Source of the DNA: Aspidapion aeneum
Lineage: Eukaryota; Arthropoda; Insecta; Coleoptera; Brentidae
DNA length: 64,000 nt
Assembly: GCA_963576565.1 (NCBI GenBank)
Contig: OY755042.1
Span: forward strand, 18,389,272-18,453,271
Direction of reading: 5' to 3'
The position numbers and the translations under genes are program-made. Below are positions 1-11,411 of the stretch, piece after piece; within the stretch, counting starts at the first letter, position 1; every line of letters begins with the position of its first letter. The notes beneath the pieces were generated by a model, which worked only from the letters and a program-made list of their open reading frames with translations, did not search any database and was not told where the DNA came from.

Positions 1-2300
1 TTCACTACATTTAAATATAAACATTACTTGAAAGAAAGAAGTCTTTGTTATTAACAATTCAAAACTTAAAATGCAGAACAAAATGAATATTATATACAGG
101 GTTTCCCAAATAAAAGTAACTACATTGGGTTTTATGGGGATTTCGTAAACGGACAAATATACAATTTTAGTCAATGAGACAAAAATTACGGCGTTCCAGG
201 CCGAATCAGACCAGATGATTAAGTATGTGTAAGTATTTTTATCAGGAACACCCTGCATAATGCGCTGGTTAAGCCTTTTGAGTATTACGCCTGTAAAAGG
301 AGCCTACCCACAAAAATCACATCAACGTTAAATTAACATAAATAAAAATAACAAAGTTTTTTTTACTTGAAAACAACCTTATACCATGTAATATTTATTT
401 TGTTAAATCTACACGTTTAAAGATAACCTAAAAACAATGAGAAAACAAGCTATAAAAATGTACTTTTTGCTGAAGTTTCTGGTGCTGTGTATATAACGTG
501 TTTTTTACGCTCGTTATTTTTATGTACCAAATTCACACTTGAAAAGTCCTCCACAACATGTTCTAAAACGCCACTAGATTAAGACTTCAAAAACCTACTA
601 AGTTTCTGCGTCTTAACTTAAAAGAGACGCGAAAGGAAGTTATAAAAGTCCACTTGTTTAAGACTACAACACTTCAAGACAATTTTAAAGATGGCGCTCA
701 AGGCAATTCAAAATATCTATATCTATCTATTTACCTTATGATTTTTTAAAAAGCTAAACAAGATTTTTTAACAGTAAACACTTTCACAGAATATTAATAT
801 GTCTTTATCAGGTTAATATCAGATGCGTCGTGATCGTGGATCAGGGATCAGTTCCTTAACAGGCTTTTAGAGTTTAAAGTCCAAAGCACTGCCTGATTGA
901 TTTCGTCACTGGAAAATCCCGACAATAGGTGGCGCTGCTGCTAGTAAAATCTCAAAAATATTCGGTAGAAAAGCCATGCAAGTCGCGTTTTAAAATTCGT
1001 GTTGAAAAGGCGTGAATCTAATGTGATTTGAATGTTGTTAAAAATCACTTGAAACTAATGTAAAAACATTGCTGTTTTAATTTGATAATGGCGTTATTAA
1101 AAAGCAGTTTTTAGCAACGTTATTTTTTATAACGTTAATGAATGACCTATTAAGCTTGTTTTCATATATGAAATAAACGTTTTTTTCTAGCAGCTTTTAA
1201 AATCAACGTTTTTTTTACTCACGCCTTTTTTACGTGTTAAGCACGTGATTGTGCTATATGGGTAAGGGTGATTTAAATTCCGTACATAAATTATGATAAT
1301 AAAATAAAATATTTTTTCCATATTTTTGAGGTTAGAGGACAACGACGTCTACGAGAAATATTATATAATAAGAGTAGGGTTTAGAACTATACAAAAATAG
1401 CATAACCCAATAGTAGCATTGCCTCAAACTCAATTTAGGATATTCCCAATTTACTTACATAATTACACGTGCGGTATATTTTGTACACCCCAGATGAACA
1501 CCTAGAATAAATATCGCTAATCATCAAATCACCCGTAAAGCTGCTGCGACGTGACTTAAAACCCTTACACTAGACCCTTTAGAGAAAGTTTAGATGGGGT
1601 CGACAGGGTGGGGTAAGTGTTTAAGACCAAACGGCAACAAGGCTTGTCAAAATGGTGTACAAAATACACCGGCGCGTTTAGTTAAAGGTTAACTAATAGT
1701 TGTTTTCAAGAACTAAATAAATTTGTAATTTTCATCAAGGCTTATTTAAGGTAGATATGTTTTTTGGGCGCTAAAATTTGTAAAATAATAATGGCTGTCG
1801 ATTCCCATTTTTACCAATAATTGGTTCTTTAAGTTATTTCTGTAAGCAGAGGCGGATAACATCTCTAAATGTATCTTTAACTGTTAATGGCTTTTTCAGA
1901 ATTGAGAAAAGAATTCCTATAGTAGAAACGTTTTTGGGGAAAAAGGAAAACCATTATCGGTAATGGTTTTTCTCGAGCTGCTGGGTTGCAAATTGGGAAA
2001 GATCAGATAGTTGCCTGTTTCGGATGACGTTAAGAAAACTAATTTTGTTTCGGTCTTGATATTTAGTAAATCAATTTGATACTTGATCTCAAGTTTCCGA
2101 TTTTATTTTATTTTTTATTATAGGATCACCCAAATATCGAGTTTTCATTAAAAAAATGGCAAGTTTAAAAAATTTATGAACTAGCAATATTTATTGATAT
2201 GATATCCTTCTTATTTGTTGGTCCCTTTCAATTAAATTAAAGAAAGTTTTGATCATATTTTTTTTATTTTTGTATCTTTTTTTTGTTTTTATAGCAAAGT
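1..2300. other. AT-rich intergenic DNA, no gene
   Basis: I see no convincing coding sequence in this stretch. It contains a small MITE candidate (97-255) and a pair of inverted GTGTATTTTGTACACC-like motifs near 1472-1490 and 1650-1672 that could be the ends of a second short element. The remainder is homopolymer-rich AT DNA. Confidence 0.6.
97..255. mobile_element. Small CAGGG-ended MITE candidate
   Basis: The left end reads CAGGGTTTCC and the right end reads GGAACACCCTG, an imperfect inverted pair about 159 bp apart. CAGGGTG-type ends recur at 10610, 10713, 12365 and 63296-63939, so this looks like a member of a dispersed non-autonomous DNA transposon group. No coding potential is seen. The short imperfect ends make this tentative. 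Confidence 0.35.
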
Positions 2301-2355
2301 GGGCATATTAAGAACCGGGTTATCAATATGTTTATAGTGTGTTCTTAATATGCCC
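2301..2355. repeat. Perfect 15-bp hairpin with GGGCATATTAAG arms
   Basis: GGGCATATTAAGAAC at 2301-2315 is exactly reverse-complemented at 2341-2355. Related GGGCATA and TGCCCAT words recur at 2365-2395, 3040-3055 and 3253-3290. This suggests a degraded non-autonomous element of about 1 kb between 2.3 and 3.3 kb, but I could not define reciprocal outer ends. Confidence 0.5.
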
Positions 2356-3288
2356 ATAGGTTTATTATTTGCCCATGCCCATCTTAAGTTCTACCAGTTA
2401 TCTATTAATATAATTATAAAATTTTACTTTAAATTTAAAAATAAAATAACACAAAAAAATATCTATTTTTAATTAATAGCAGACAACTAAGTTAAGACTG
2501 GAAACTAAAAAATATACAAGATGTTTAAAAAATATAGTAGCAATGAAATTTGTGAAGAAAATGGTAAAACAAAATAGAAAACGCACATTTAGGGTTAACG
2601 GTATATAAATATGCTAAACGATAAAATAACCAAAAAAAAATATCTACAATGTTTGTTTTTAAATGGCGTTTTTTTCAAGATATCGACAAAGTCTTTTTCG
2701 GTCAATTGCTTTTTTCATAGGCGCACCTCGGGCCTCCCCAAGCCTTAGATTTTTTTAAATATTTTCCCCTTATTTCAGGAAAAAAACACAAAAAATAGCT
2801 TAAAATTCGACATCATGAGGCTTCGGGCCCCCCAGGAGGCCTCGCCCCCCCCCTTAAGACATATTCCTGCGTGCCCCACTGCTTTTTTGCAAAATTATTT
2901 ACGGATTAGCCAGCTCGAGTGACTACTATAGCCCCAATCATAACTTCGGCTCACCACTGGGACGTCAAAGTTCTCTATTTAAAGCGTAACATTTAAAAAA
3001 GTACAGTAATTTATATACCAAATATCTTTTACAGGTAATATGCCCATGGGGCAACTTAACTTAGCATAGTGATAACTACAAAAAATTAATGTTTTACGAA
3101 CTTTAAGTTTTTAGGAAAAGTAAATCACGCTCTATACCACCAATCCGGTGATCCCTGTCTATACTCTCTATTTACATGTGTTTTCTAAAATTACACCGCG
3201 TACCAAAATTATACCTTAGGTGCGAAATATTGTAGTTCTGTAGTTACTAGAGTGTGGGCATATTTGATACATAGGCATACTTGACCTG

Positions 3289-3324
3289 GGTACCTTCATA
3301 GAGTAATTATTACTCTATGGTACC
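3289..3324. repeat. Near-perfect palindrome
   Basis: GGTACC at each edge encloses CATAGAGTAAT and its reverse complement ATTACTCTATG around a one-base centre. It could extrude a cruciform. It sits at the right margin of the GGGCATA-repeat region and may be a deletion-derived transposon scar. Confidence 0.55.
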
Positions 3325-3979
3325 TTACATTTATTCATATTTTTGTCGGAGCTTGTCGATGCCTTCTGCAAAGTGATTTGGATGCAAATATTTACAAGAT
3401 ATGTCAGGAAACTGAGGAGACCAGGGAGACTTGGTGGTGGATTGTAAATTTTTGACCACGTATGGCAAGTTGCTTTATGTTATTTAAGCACGCCTATGTC
3501 GTTGTTCGGAGAGGTACAGATCAGTTTCTTAAATGTACGTAACAATTATTTATCAGTAGCGGCAAAAAATTTAGAAACTACCTTAAACTGTATAAAAACC
3601 TCCAGGAAAATCTGATCCTTCACTAACTAGGGGAAATTTTTATAATATGGCATATTAGGATAAAATGGCACACCGCGATATTTATCATTTTAAAATATTT
3701 TTTACCATATGGGTACAATAAATTTTTTTTCGAAATTAACAATGTAGGGTAAAGTCGCCTAAATCGTACCACTGCGGTTGCAGGCAGTAAATTATAGTAC
3801 ATCTGTCAGCTATCATTGTCGTGTCTTTCAAATGACAGTCATTTGATAGAGTTGTTTTGGATGTGTTGCGGTTCGCTTAGTAGCAAATTAAGGGTGCAAG
3901 TGCAGTTCCTCGTAAGTGCAAACCCATCAAAGGCACTAAAATTAAAATTTTTTGGTTATGTTATTTTCTTGCCGAGTTC

Positions 3980-4028
3980 CGCAGCCCACGAGAAAGACCG
4001 GCCCGGGCGCGGAAATATCACGTGACCG
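3980..4028 (+). repeat. Left terminal inverted repeat of P-like element
   Basis: It starts CGCAGCCCACGAGAAAGACC and runs into a GC-rich CCGGGCGCGG patch and then ATCACGTGACCG. It pairs with the repeat ending at 5739. Its GC content contrasts sharply with the surrounding AT-rich DNA. Confidence 0.75.
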
Positions 4029-4170
4029 TAGGAGGGTCACAAAAGAACGCCTCCCGGCCAGCTGTCATTATAAAACATGTGTGTTTTCAGTTTTGGTGTT
4101 TGTTTACGTCGATTTTCTTTTTAATTCGGGCACGAATCTTATGTGAATTTTATCAAAGTTATTAACATAA

Positions 4171-4190
4171 CGCAGCCCACGAAAAAGACT
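4171..4190 (+). repeat. Internal copy of the P-like TIR terminus
   Basis: This 20-bp stretch repeats the terminal word CGCAGCCCACGA-AAAGAC seen at 3980, 191 bp further in and in the same orientation, 71 bp before the THAP start codon. It could be a subterminal transposase-binding site, or the true left end of an element whose flank holds a second partial end. Confidence 0.6.
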
Positions 4191-4260
4191 GTCGTGATCT
4201 GCGTTAAAATAACTAATGGCTAATGAGTAAATTAAAAAGAAAATACCTATAAGATAAACA

Positions 4261-4542
4261 ATGCCGCGAACGTGTAGTGTTGTTGGTTGTCGGTCCAACT
4301 ATAAAACTGAAACTGAATATGTGTCAACTTTTAATTTGCCAGTGGATAAACAAATACATGAAATTTGGTTGCGAAAAACTCCTAATGGTTTAAGTATCTT
4401 AAGACGTCCACAAGTTTGCATCAAACATTTTCCTAACGAGCAGGTGATTTGGTTTGATAATTGTGTTGTAAATGGAGAGCTAAAAAATGTTAAAAGACAA
4501 AGACCCAAATTAACAGAAATGTATGTACCTACGATCGTTTAA
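4261..4542 (+). CDS. THAP-domain protein, N-terminal part of P-like transposase
   Basis: The 93-residue ORF is a nearly complete THAP zinc-finger, the DNA-binding module of P-element and THAP9-type transposases. The C2CH signature is visible: Cys5 and Cys10 near the start, then a Cys-x2-His pair (CIKHF, about residues 55-59). An MYVPTIV segment near the end matches the AVPTIF box that closes THAP domains, and a Trp (W36) is in the expected place. The start codon lies 71 bp downstream of a TIR-like word. The frame closes directly after the AVPTIF box, so the rest of the transposase is disconnected; decayed sequence at 4595-5340 continues it. A free-standing THAP protein could still be made, but the surrounding relic argues for a transposon remnant rather than a host gene. 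Confidence 0.75.
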   Translation: MPRTCSVVGCRSNYKTETEYVSTFNLPVDKQIHEIWLRKTPNGLSILRRPQVCIKHFPNEQVIWFDNCVVNGELKNVKRQRPKLTEMYVPTIV

Positions 4543-4942
4543 AATGTTCAGAAATACCTAAGTAGACAACCTGTATCTACTGTTTGATTAGCTGATGTCG
4601 AGAGGCAACAAATGGAAACTGCAATACAAGAAAGCCTTGAAACACTTCAAGCTCATAAGAAATCAAAAGTTTTATCAAATATTGAGGACATTTCAAAATT
4701 TTATTGTTCTATCCAATACTAAAATAAACAAAAATTGGATTTTAAACCAAGAACATGATACAGTCTGCCTGTGCCTGATGACATACATTTTTGAACAACA
4801 ATCCATCACTGTTAGCATCTCTAGTTGTTGAGGGAGATCTGTCATTTTTTGTAAATGTTAACAATGTGTCCATACCAAAAAACTAACTGCCAAAAAAAGT
4901 AGGAGTTTTATTTTTGGACAGCCCCGATACACTTGAAAGCTA

Positions 4943-5338
4943 ATGCAGTTTACTGAAATGAAATTTGCAAACGGGAAAGAAGTGGTAAAAGATAAGATTG
5001 ATCAAGTAATAGACATCCTTAGTGACATTTTCGATAGTGAGAGTGAAAAATGTGTTCATTTGTCATTTCTTATTGAACAATTAAGTCTCTTGAAAAGATC
5101 ACCTGAGAATCGAAGATATTGTGGATACACTTTAATGTTGGCTACATCTTTGTTTATCCAGTCATCCAGTGCATACATATCAATTTACAAAACTAACGTA
5201 ATAAGTCTTCTGCACCCTGGCAATTTTAAAAAACTGATTTGTAAAATATCATTAACAGATAGTAATCTCTCCGGTAGTGTGCAATATTTAAAAAGTAAGA
5301 TACAGCTTTTAAAAGAACATGAGTTGGTAGGTAACTAA
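4943..5338 (+). pseudogene. P/THAP9-type transposase middle-region fragment
   Basis: The 131-residue open frame contains SPENRRYCGYTLMLATSLF followed by SSAYISIYKTNVISLLHPGN. This matches the block in P-element and THAP9-like transposases where a Y-S/C-x-F/L helix precedes S-x-x-AY and L-P-HPS-T. It lies between the THAP ORF and the right TIR in the same orientation. Out-of-frame residual similarity seems to continue upstream (4595-4900). The catalytic RNase-H-like region with its acidic residues is not found before 5739. I infer one ancestral ORF broken by frameshifts and an internal or C-terminal deletion. Confidence 0.65.
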
Positions 5339-5749
5339 CACATTGATGAAATATATATTAAACTTTGTGATAAGACAAAGAAAAATTTAAAAACTTAAAG
5401 CTTAGGTTTGTTATGTCCAATGTTAAAAGACTTGTACAGATTTGAAGTAACTAACGATATTATGTACCTAATATATGTACCTGAAGATATTAGAGTGCGA
5501 ATTTTATATAATTTTTTATATTATAGATGCAGTTCTTTTATCCATAATAAACACATACATCAGCAAAATATTTTTTCAATTTTTGCCTATATGAGACTAA
5601 AAAATTTGGTCAATTTATTTAAATTGTGTAAAAACAGATAATATATTAAGCAATACAATAAGAATCCTGGAACTCCTAGGATCACGTGACCGCCGACTTG
5701 CTTATATCGCGCCATGGCCGGTCTTTATCGTTGGCTGCGGCCAAGTTCA

Positions 5750-6380
5750 TTGGCGTTTCTAAAATAATTGTAATATAATTGTCAGTGGTCAGTGACATCA
5801 ATCATCATGCTACATACGAGTATAAATAAAGACGTTTGTCCGCACCCCCTGTATAGGTTTTGTTAAAAATCGTTTCTTTTTAATCTCCGACGCTTATGAA
5901 TTAATAAAGACAGAAGGTGCGTCTCTCTCCAAACATGGCTAGAGTATAATAGAGGACCGATATTTTCATCTTTTGATTTTGACCTAAGTAAATTTGAGTT
6001 TGAAGAGTTGGTCGCGTCTCTATTTCTTTAAAATATGTCATACATACACAATAAAAACGAAATTGAAGTAAGCGTTTTAAATCCGCAACGAACAACACTA
6101 TCAAGTAGATTTTTTGATTCACTTTTTTACTGATTTTAGTGAAAAAATTGGGAGCAAAAACCAATTCGTTGGTTTTGCAATAAACGCTTTTGGCGGTGCT
6201 CGCACCAATAAAACGGACTAGAAGTTATGTACTTTTGAAATTTTTTGAACTTCATTTTTAAAAAATATATAAGAAATTTTCTAAAAAGTGTGCAATATTA
6301 TACCAATCTACCCTAAGTAAATTACTAGTGATATATTTGAAAACATAATTCTATTCCCCAGCTCCCGATTTTTTTCCTAA
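5750..6380. other. No gene seen
   Basis: AT-rich DNA with an open frame at 5901-6164 on the minus strand that resembles no protein I know and has low-complexity composition. I treat it as chance. Confidence 0.5.
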
Positions 6381-6384
6381 ATTA

Positions 6385-6476
6385 GCCGAGAATAGCAAAC
6401 ACATTAGAACTGTCCAAGTGGTGGACTGTTCGTTTATTAGTTCTCTTCGTTTAAATGCGAAAATCAAACAGAGAGC
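6385..6476 (-). repeat. Dispersed repeat copy, inverted relative to 15417-15505
   Basis: Read on the minus strand this stretch contains CATTTAAACGAAGAGAACTA and then a GTCCACC-CTTGGACAG segment. The same order appears on the plus strand at 15417-15505. It lies at the edge of the 6472-6608 hairpin, so it is probably part of the same non-autonomous element family. Confidence 0.65.
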
Positions 6477-6608
6477 GTTTAACCAAGAAACGTCAAAAAA
6501 TCATGCATTTTCATTGTTCTTTCTTTGTACCTCCGGAGCAGGGTTATAACCGGTTAACAAAACAATGAAAATGCATGAGTTTTTGACGTTTCATGGTTAA
6601 ACACTCTC
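6472..6608. repeat. Long hairpin, about 48-bp arms
   Basis: The left arm (about 6472-6518) runs AGAGCGTTTAACC and on to TGCATTTTCATTGTT. The right arm (about 6561-6608) is its reverse complement with a few mismatches. The loop of about 42 bp contains a further small palindrome, GGTTATAACC. The right arm is followed by CCAGTATTTACTAAAG, a word that recurs at 18313 and (inverted) 15408 and 28480. This is the structure of a foldback or MITE terminus. Confidence 0.7.
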
Positions 6609-7284
6609 ACCAGTATTTACTAAAGCATAACTTTAAGTCTAGGTTTTGGTTTAAGTTTAAGGTTTAGGTTTAAAATTTAAATGTGAATTGGTTTGAAAAA
6701 ATTGATTTTTTGCCGAAACAGGCAGCAATTGATTTGGTATTTTTGCCTGTATGGACGATTTGTTCTTGAAATGGACTATTATAGACCGGAAAAATAAGAA
6801 AACATAGAAAACTGATTTTTCTACAACTGTCTAATATAGACTTCTACGTCACTTTATACCCCTAGTTCATGGGATTCCGAATAAAAATCGTCCTAAATTT
6901 TAAACTACCTACGGAGGTGGTTTGTCTCGTTGTAACTTGAAAACAATCAGGTTTTTGTTAATTTATTTGTTAAAAACTTAAATTCTGATCATATTTAGGA
7001 ACGATATGACAAAATTTTATACGATTTTTAGCTTCAATTAACTATTAGAGCGAGTTTTTTAGGGCAATGTACACAAGGCTGGATAAACCGTTTAGTACTA
7101 AATTTTCATATCTCTTTTATATTTTAGCATGTATCTTTTAAACGATATTTGCCTTGACGAGGAAAGTAATAAAAACGATCTTCAGATTAATATCCAAATA
7201 AACTCACGCGCGATTTGTTTATTTGCAAATAATCTTTAAATTAGTGTCATAAAAAATGTTTTTATTTATTTATTTATTTATTTT

Positions 7285-8851
7285 AAACAGTTTTATTTAA
7301 CTTGACGTCATATAAAAAATTTTGTTTGATCATAACTTTTTTCAAACTTTTCCAAATAGGCATTTGGTGATTACTATACAATTCAACATTTTTTTTATTA
7401 GAAAAATAAACAAAATGGCGGATCCAAATCCTAAACTCGGAACTTTACGATGTTTCAGGTCGCTGATTATTATTTTTAACTAAACTAAAAAAAATCAAAA
7501 TGGCGTCGGTCCCTAATTATGATTTGTAACTTAAACTTAAAATAAATCAAAATGGCGGATACAAAATGGTGGATTTTTACATTTATGAACCGATTTGCAT
7601 CAAACTCAGAACTTTGAGATCTTTTAGTTCGCTGATTATTATTTTTCACTTATACTAAAAATAAATCAAAATGGCGGATCCAAAATGGCGGACTTTTCCA
7701 TTTATGGACCAATATACCAAAATATTTTGCTTTAAAAGTACATATTTTTTTGTAAAAAAAGTTAAAAAAAATGCATTGCTTTAAAAGTATAGGCCATTTT
7801 GTGCTAAAAACTATGTCTGCTGGCCTGATAAAGGCCGGTGTACCACCGCGGTGCTACTAAATCACTTGTAACAATGAGCAATAAAACAAAATCCTGCATT
7901 TTTGATCCGCCATTTTGATTTTTTTTAAACTTAAGTGAAAAATAATAATCAGCGACCTAAAACACCCCAAAGTTCCGAGTTTGATGTATATCGGCCCATA
8001 AATGGGAAAATTCGCCAATTTGTAACCGCCATTTTCATGTTTTTAAATTTGAGTCAAAAATTGTATTGAGTTACCTTAAGCGCCGCGACGTTTCAAGTTT
8101 GAGGCAAATCGGTTTATAAATAAAAAGGTGCGATATTGTTAGAAATCATACTCAGGAACCTGAAACACCTCAAAGTTCCGAGTTTGATGCATTTCGGTTC
8201 ATATATGGGAAAAACCGCTATTTAGGTTCTGCCATTTTCATGTTTTTAAATTTGAGTCAAAAATTGTATTGAGTTACCTTAAGCGCCGCGACGTTTCAAG
8301 TTTGAGGCAAATCGGTTTATAAATAGGAAGGTGCAACACTGTGGCTCCGCCATTTTGATTTTTTTTTAGTTTAAGGTAAAAATAATAATCAGCGACCTAA
8401 AAGATCGCAAAGTTCCGACTTTGACGCAAATCGGTTCATAAATGGGAAAATCTGCCATTTTTTATCCGCCATTTTGATTTTTTTTTAAGTTGAGGTTAGA
8501 AATCATAATAAGCGACCTTAAACACCCTAAAGTTCCGAATTTGATGCATATTGGTTCAGAAATGTGAAAGTCCGCCATTTTTCATCCGTAATTTTTTTAG
8601 TTTAAGTTAAAAATAATAATCAGTGACCTAAAAGATCGCAAAGTTCCGAATTTGATGCATATGGGTTCATAAATGAAAAGATCCGCCATTTTGGATCCGC
8701 GAGTTTATTTATTTTTCTATTAAAGAAATGTTGAATTGTATACTAATCACCAAATACCTATTTGGAAAAGTTTCAAAAAAGTTATTATCAAACAAATAAA
8801 GAAATATTTTATATGAAGTCAAAAAATTATATTTAATTTTGATAAAACATT
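7285..8851. mobile_element. Foldback element with long TIRs and internal inverted tandem units
   Basis: About 140 bp at the left (7285-7425) and right (8700-8851) are reverse complements of each other. Shared words include CTTTTCCAAATAGG, TTTGGTGATTA and ACAATTCAACATTT. Between them lie about seven units of roughly 170 bp, each with AAAATGGCGGAT, a TCGCTGATTATTATTTTT word, and a C-AAAGTTCCGAGTTTGATGCA word. Units left of about 7800 are in one orientation and units right of it in the other. No coding sequence is present. A shorter relative lies at 11507-11892. Confidence 0.75.
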
Positions 8852-8869
8852 TAATACATATAAACTTAA

Positions 8870-10600
8870 AATACAACTTTTAGCCTAACCAGATTTCGTA
8901 CAAATGATATTTGAAGTAAATATTCAACCGCATTAAAACATTAATTTGGCTTTTTCATGATACTGAAAACGCTTTCTATATAAATTTCTTGATCATCGAA
9001 TTCATTTTCTTTCAGGCCTTTGTTGTCCTCTGTTTTTTTCAAGTAGGTAATTCCATCCATGTGTTTTTTATTTTGTAGGATTTTTTCTAATTTTTTCTAA
9101 TTTCTAAAAAAACTATTAGCTTAAGGGGGGGGGGGTTCCCCCCTATATACGTCACTGGCTTTTTTAATCCATTTTGTGTTCAATTGAATCCAATATGGCG
9201 GAACGCTTGTAGCAGTCATTTTCCATTAATGGTTTTAATACGCTCTAGCAATACAGATATATTTAAGATGTACGTGCACCAAGATGACAGCAGATGACAA
9301 TCCCAGTACTTAGTCCAGCAAGTGTCAGTCAAGTCACTTTTACGTCATTTTAATAAATTTTAAAATTTATTTTTCAGTTTCATTTTATTTGTGCAAGTTA
9401 TATAATAAAAATTACAAAATATGAACACATTTTCCGACAATGTCAAGTTTGGGAAGTAAGTGTAAATTGAAAAATGTAAGTAATTCACTTAAATATCGCG
9501 GCATTTTCACTTAAACCTCGTTCCCTACAAACTTAAACCTATAGTTTAAACCATTTCTTTTCCATTTTTTCCATTTTTTTACGAGATCCTTGCAGATTCT
9601 TATTTAAACCGGTTTTTTCCAATGCGATATAGCCTATGTAGTTATAATTAGTCCAAAATTCCATTAACTTTTATTAAGTTTAAAAGAAATTCAGTTAAAA
9701 TGTTTCACACGTGCAACACCTATTGTGAACTATCTTTATCCCGGCTATGACCTACACCACCGATTTCGACATAATTTTGGGATCTGTGTGTACATTAAAA
9801 ATGACCTTTCATGTCATCGAGAGGAGAAGCTAGAACCACGGATCACCTAACAAACAGATAAATAAGCCGGCTGGCGGTCTTTGATCTCGGAGAATTCAAC
9901 GATGGCTGAGCATTGGGAATCAAACTCAGAGCCGGACTAAAAAAAAATTATCATAAAATATGAATGTTTCAGATTGTTGATGCGAAAAAATATTTTTACT
10001 GCCAGAAACAATAAAAACATTAAAATAGTTTTGTACTGCTAAAAATGGGAGCTAAAATTAATTTTAGAGTCTCGGCCGCGTAAAAAAATTATATGTTGTT
10101 CTCTGTAGGGGACTATGGAAATAATGTGTTTTATTGAATGAGAGATAGGGGAAGCACAAAAAGAGGTCGTCTTCTTCGTCCAGAATACGTTAGCATGTTG
10201 TCGTTTCCAGCATACAGCCAAACACAAAAATAAAAAAATTGATTGCTTTTTTTGTTTTATTGGAATAACATTTATTAAGTTTCAAGACGAGTAAATTTGT
10301 GAGTTTTAAATATACGAAGTTTGACATTGTAGAGTAATTTCTTAATTTACTGGAATCAGATTATTTATTAGTTTTTTCGAAAAATTGAAAGTTTAAGGAG
10401 ATACAGGCTGACCAAATAATCTTTACAATTAGCACAAAATTGCTTCACGGTAAATTATTATTTTAAAATTTAGTAAAATCTAGTATTAAAAAAATATAGT
10501 TGTTTTACATATATTCTTAAAAGTGTAAATAGTAGCATAATAAAAAATTATAACAAAACATATTTGTGTCAAAAACTCTTGACCAAATATTATATAATAG
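8870..10600. other. No gene seen; degraded repeats
   Basis: AT-rich DNA. A G11/C7 foldback sits at 9125-9143. Around 9833-9862, inverted relative to 12695-12728, are ATCTGTTTGTTA and GGTGATCCGTG words shared with the flank of the LINE at 12.7 kb, so a repeat is split between the two sites. The small ORF at 10039-10227 (minus) is not recognisable. Confidence 0.5.
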
Positions 10601-11411
10601 TTTATTATACAGGGTGTAATTTAAATGATGCATGAAACTTTAGAGGGCTGTGGAAATGGTCAAAACAAAGATTTTTTTTTGCATTACATTTTCTTAGACG
10701 TCTTTCTTTATACAGGGTGTTAAACTTAGTATTTTTTTTTTCGATTTTTTGTTTGTTTCTTAAAAATTATAACAGACCATTAAAATTTTGTGGAATTATG
10801 CATTACCAAAACGGTAATAATTAAGTTTTTTTTAAATAATTTGCTTGCCAAAATGTTAAATTTTGATAGGAGGGATCTTTTTTAAATCGAAGCAACCTAC
10901 AATTTTAGATATATGTTTTTTATTTTCAAAATATTCACAGCGTTTTGAGATATAATGCATTAAAATAAAATCAGTAAGGAATAAGGGATCATATAAATCT
11001 TATATGATGTTCTAAAGCTTACGTCAAAATTAGACATTTTCTAAAGAATGTTGGAACTTTAACCTAAAAATTTTTGAGGTGCATAAAAACATCAAATTTT
11101 TGTATTATTTATATTGTAATACCTACTAAACTTAAACAAACTCTTGTGATAGTATTTTTAAAAAACCGAAAAAAAAGTCCCTTTGATTTCAAGTGGTGTT
11201 TTACACTTTAGCAGTAAAATTCATATTAGTTGCAGTTTTAAGCTTAAAAACACACATTATGAAATGAACCAAAAATATTAAAAATGTGTTGGTGTTTTTG
11301 AATACCTAATAAACAAAAATGAAAAATTAACGTTTGCCAGACATACCATTTTTTTAAGCGTTAACATTTTCGTTGGTGCACTCTTTTGTTTTAATATTTT
11401 AAATTGAGAGA

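Larger units (their letters stand above)
3980..5739 (+). mobile_element. P-element-like DNA transposon relic with TIRs
   Basis: The left end begins CGCAGCCCACGAGAAAGACC at 3980. The right end, read on the minus strand from 5739, begins CGCAGCCAACGATAAAGACC, so 18 of the first 20 bases agree. The match continues through GGCC and a shared ATCACGTGACCG block (4017-4028 on the left; 5681-5692 on the right, same strand). The flanks GCCGAGTTC (3971-3979) and GCCAAGTTC (5740-5748) match at 8 of 9, close to the 8-bp target duplication expected of the P superfamily. A second copy of the terminal word lies inside at 4171-4190. The interior encodes a THAP domain and a THAP9/P-type fragment but no RNase-H-like catalytic core, so the copy is dead. 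Confidence 0.8.

Noticed and set aside
9125..9143. G-run followed by C-run as a transcription terminator or G-quadruplex control site
   Set aside because: No gene is nearby; similar G/C runs occur at other transposon edges.
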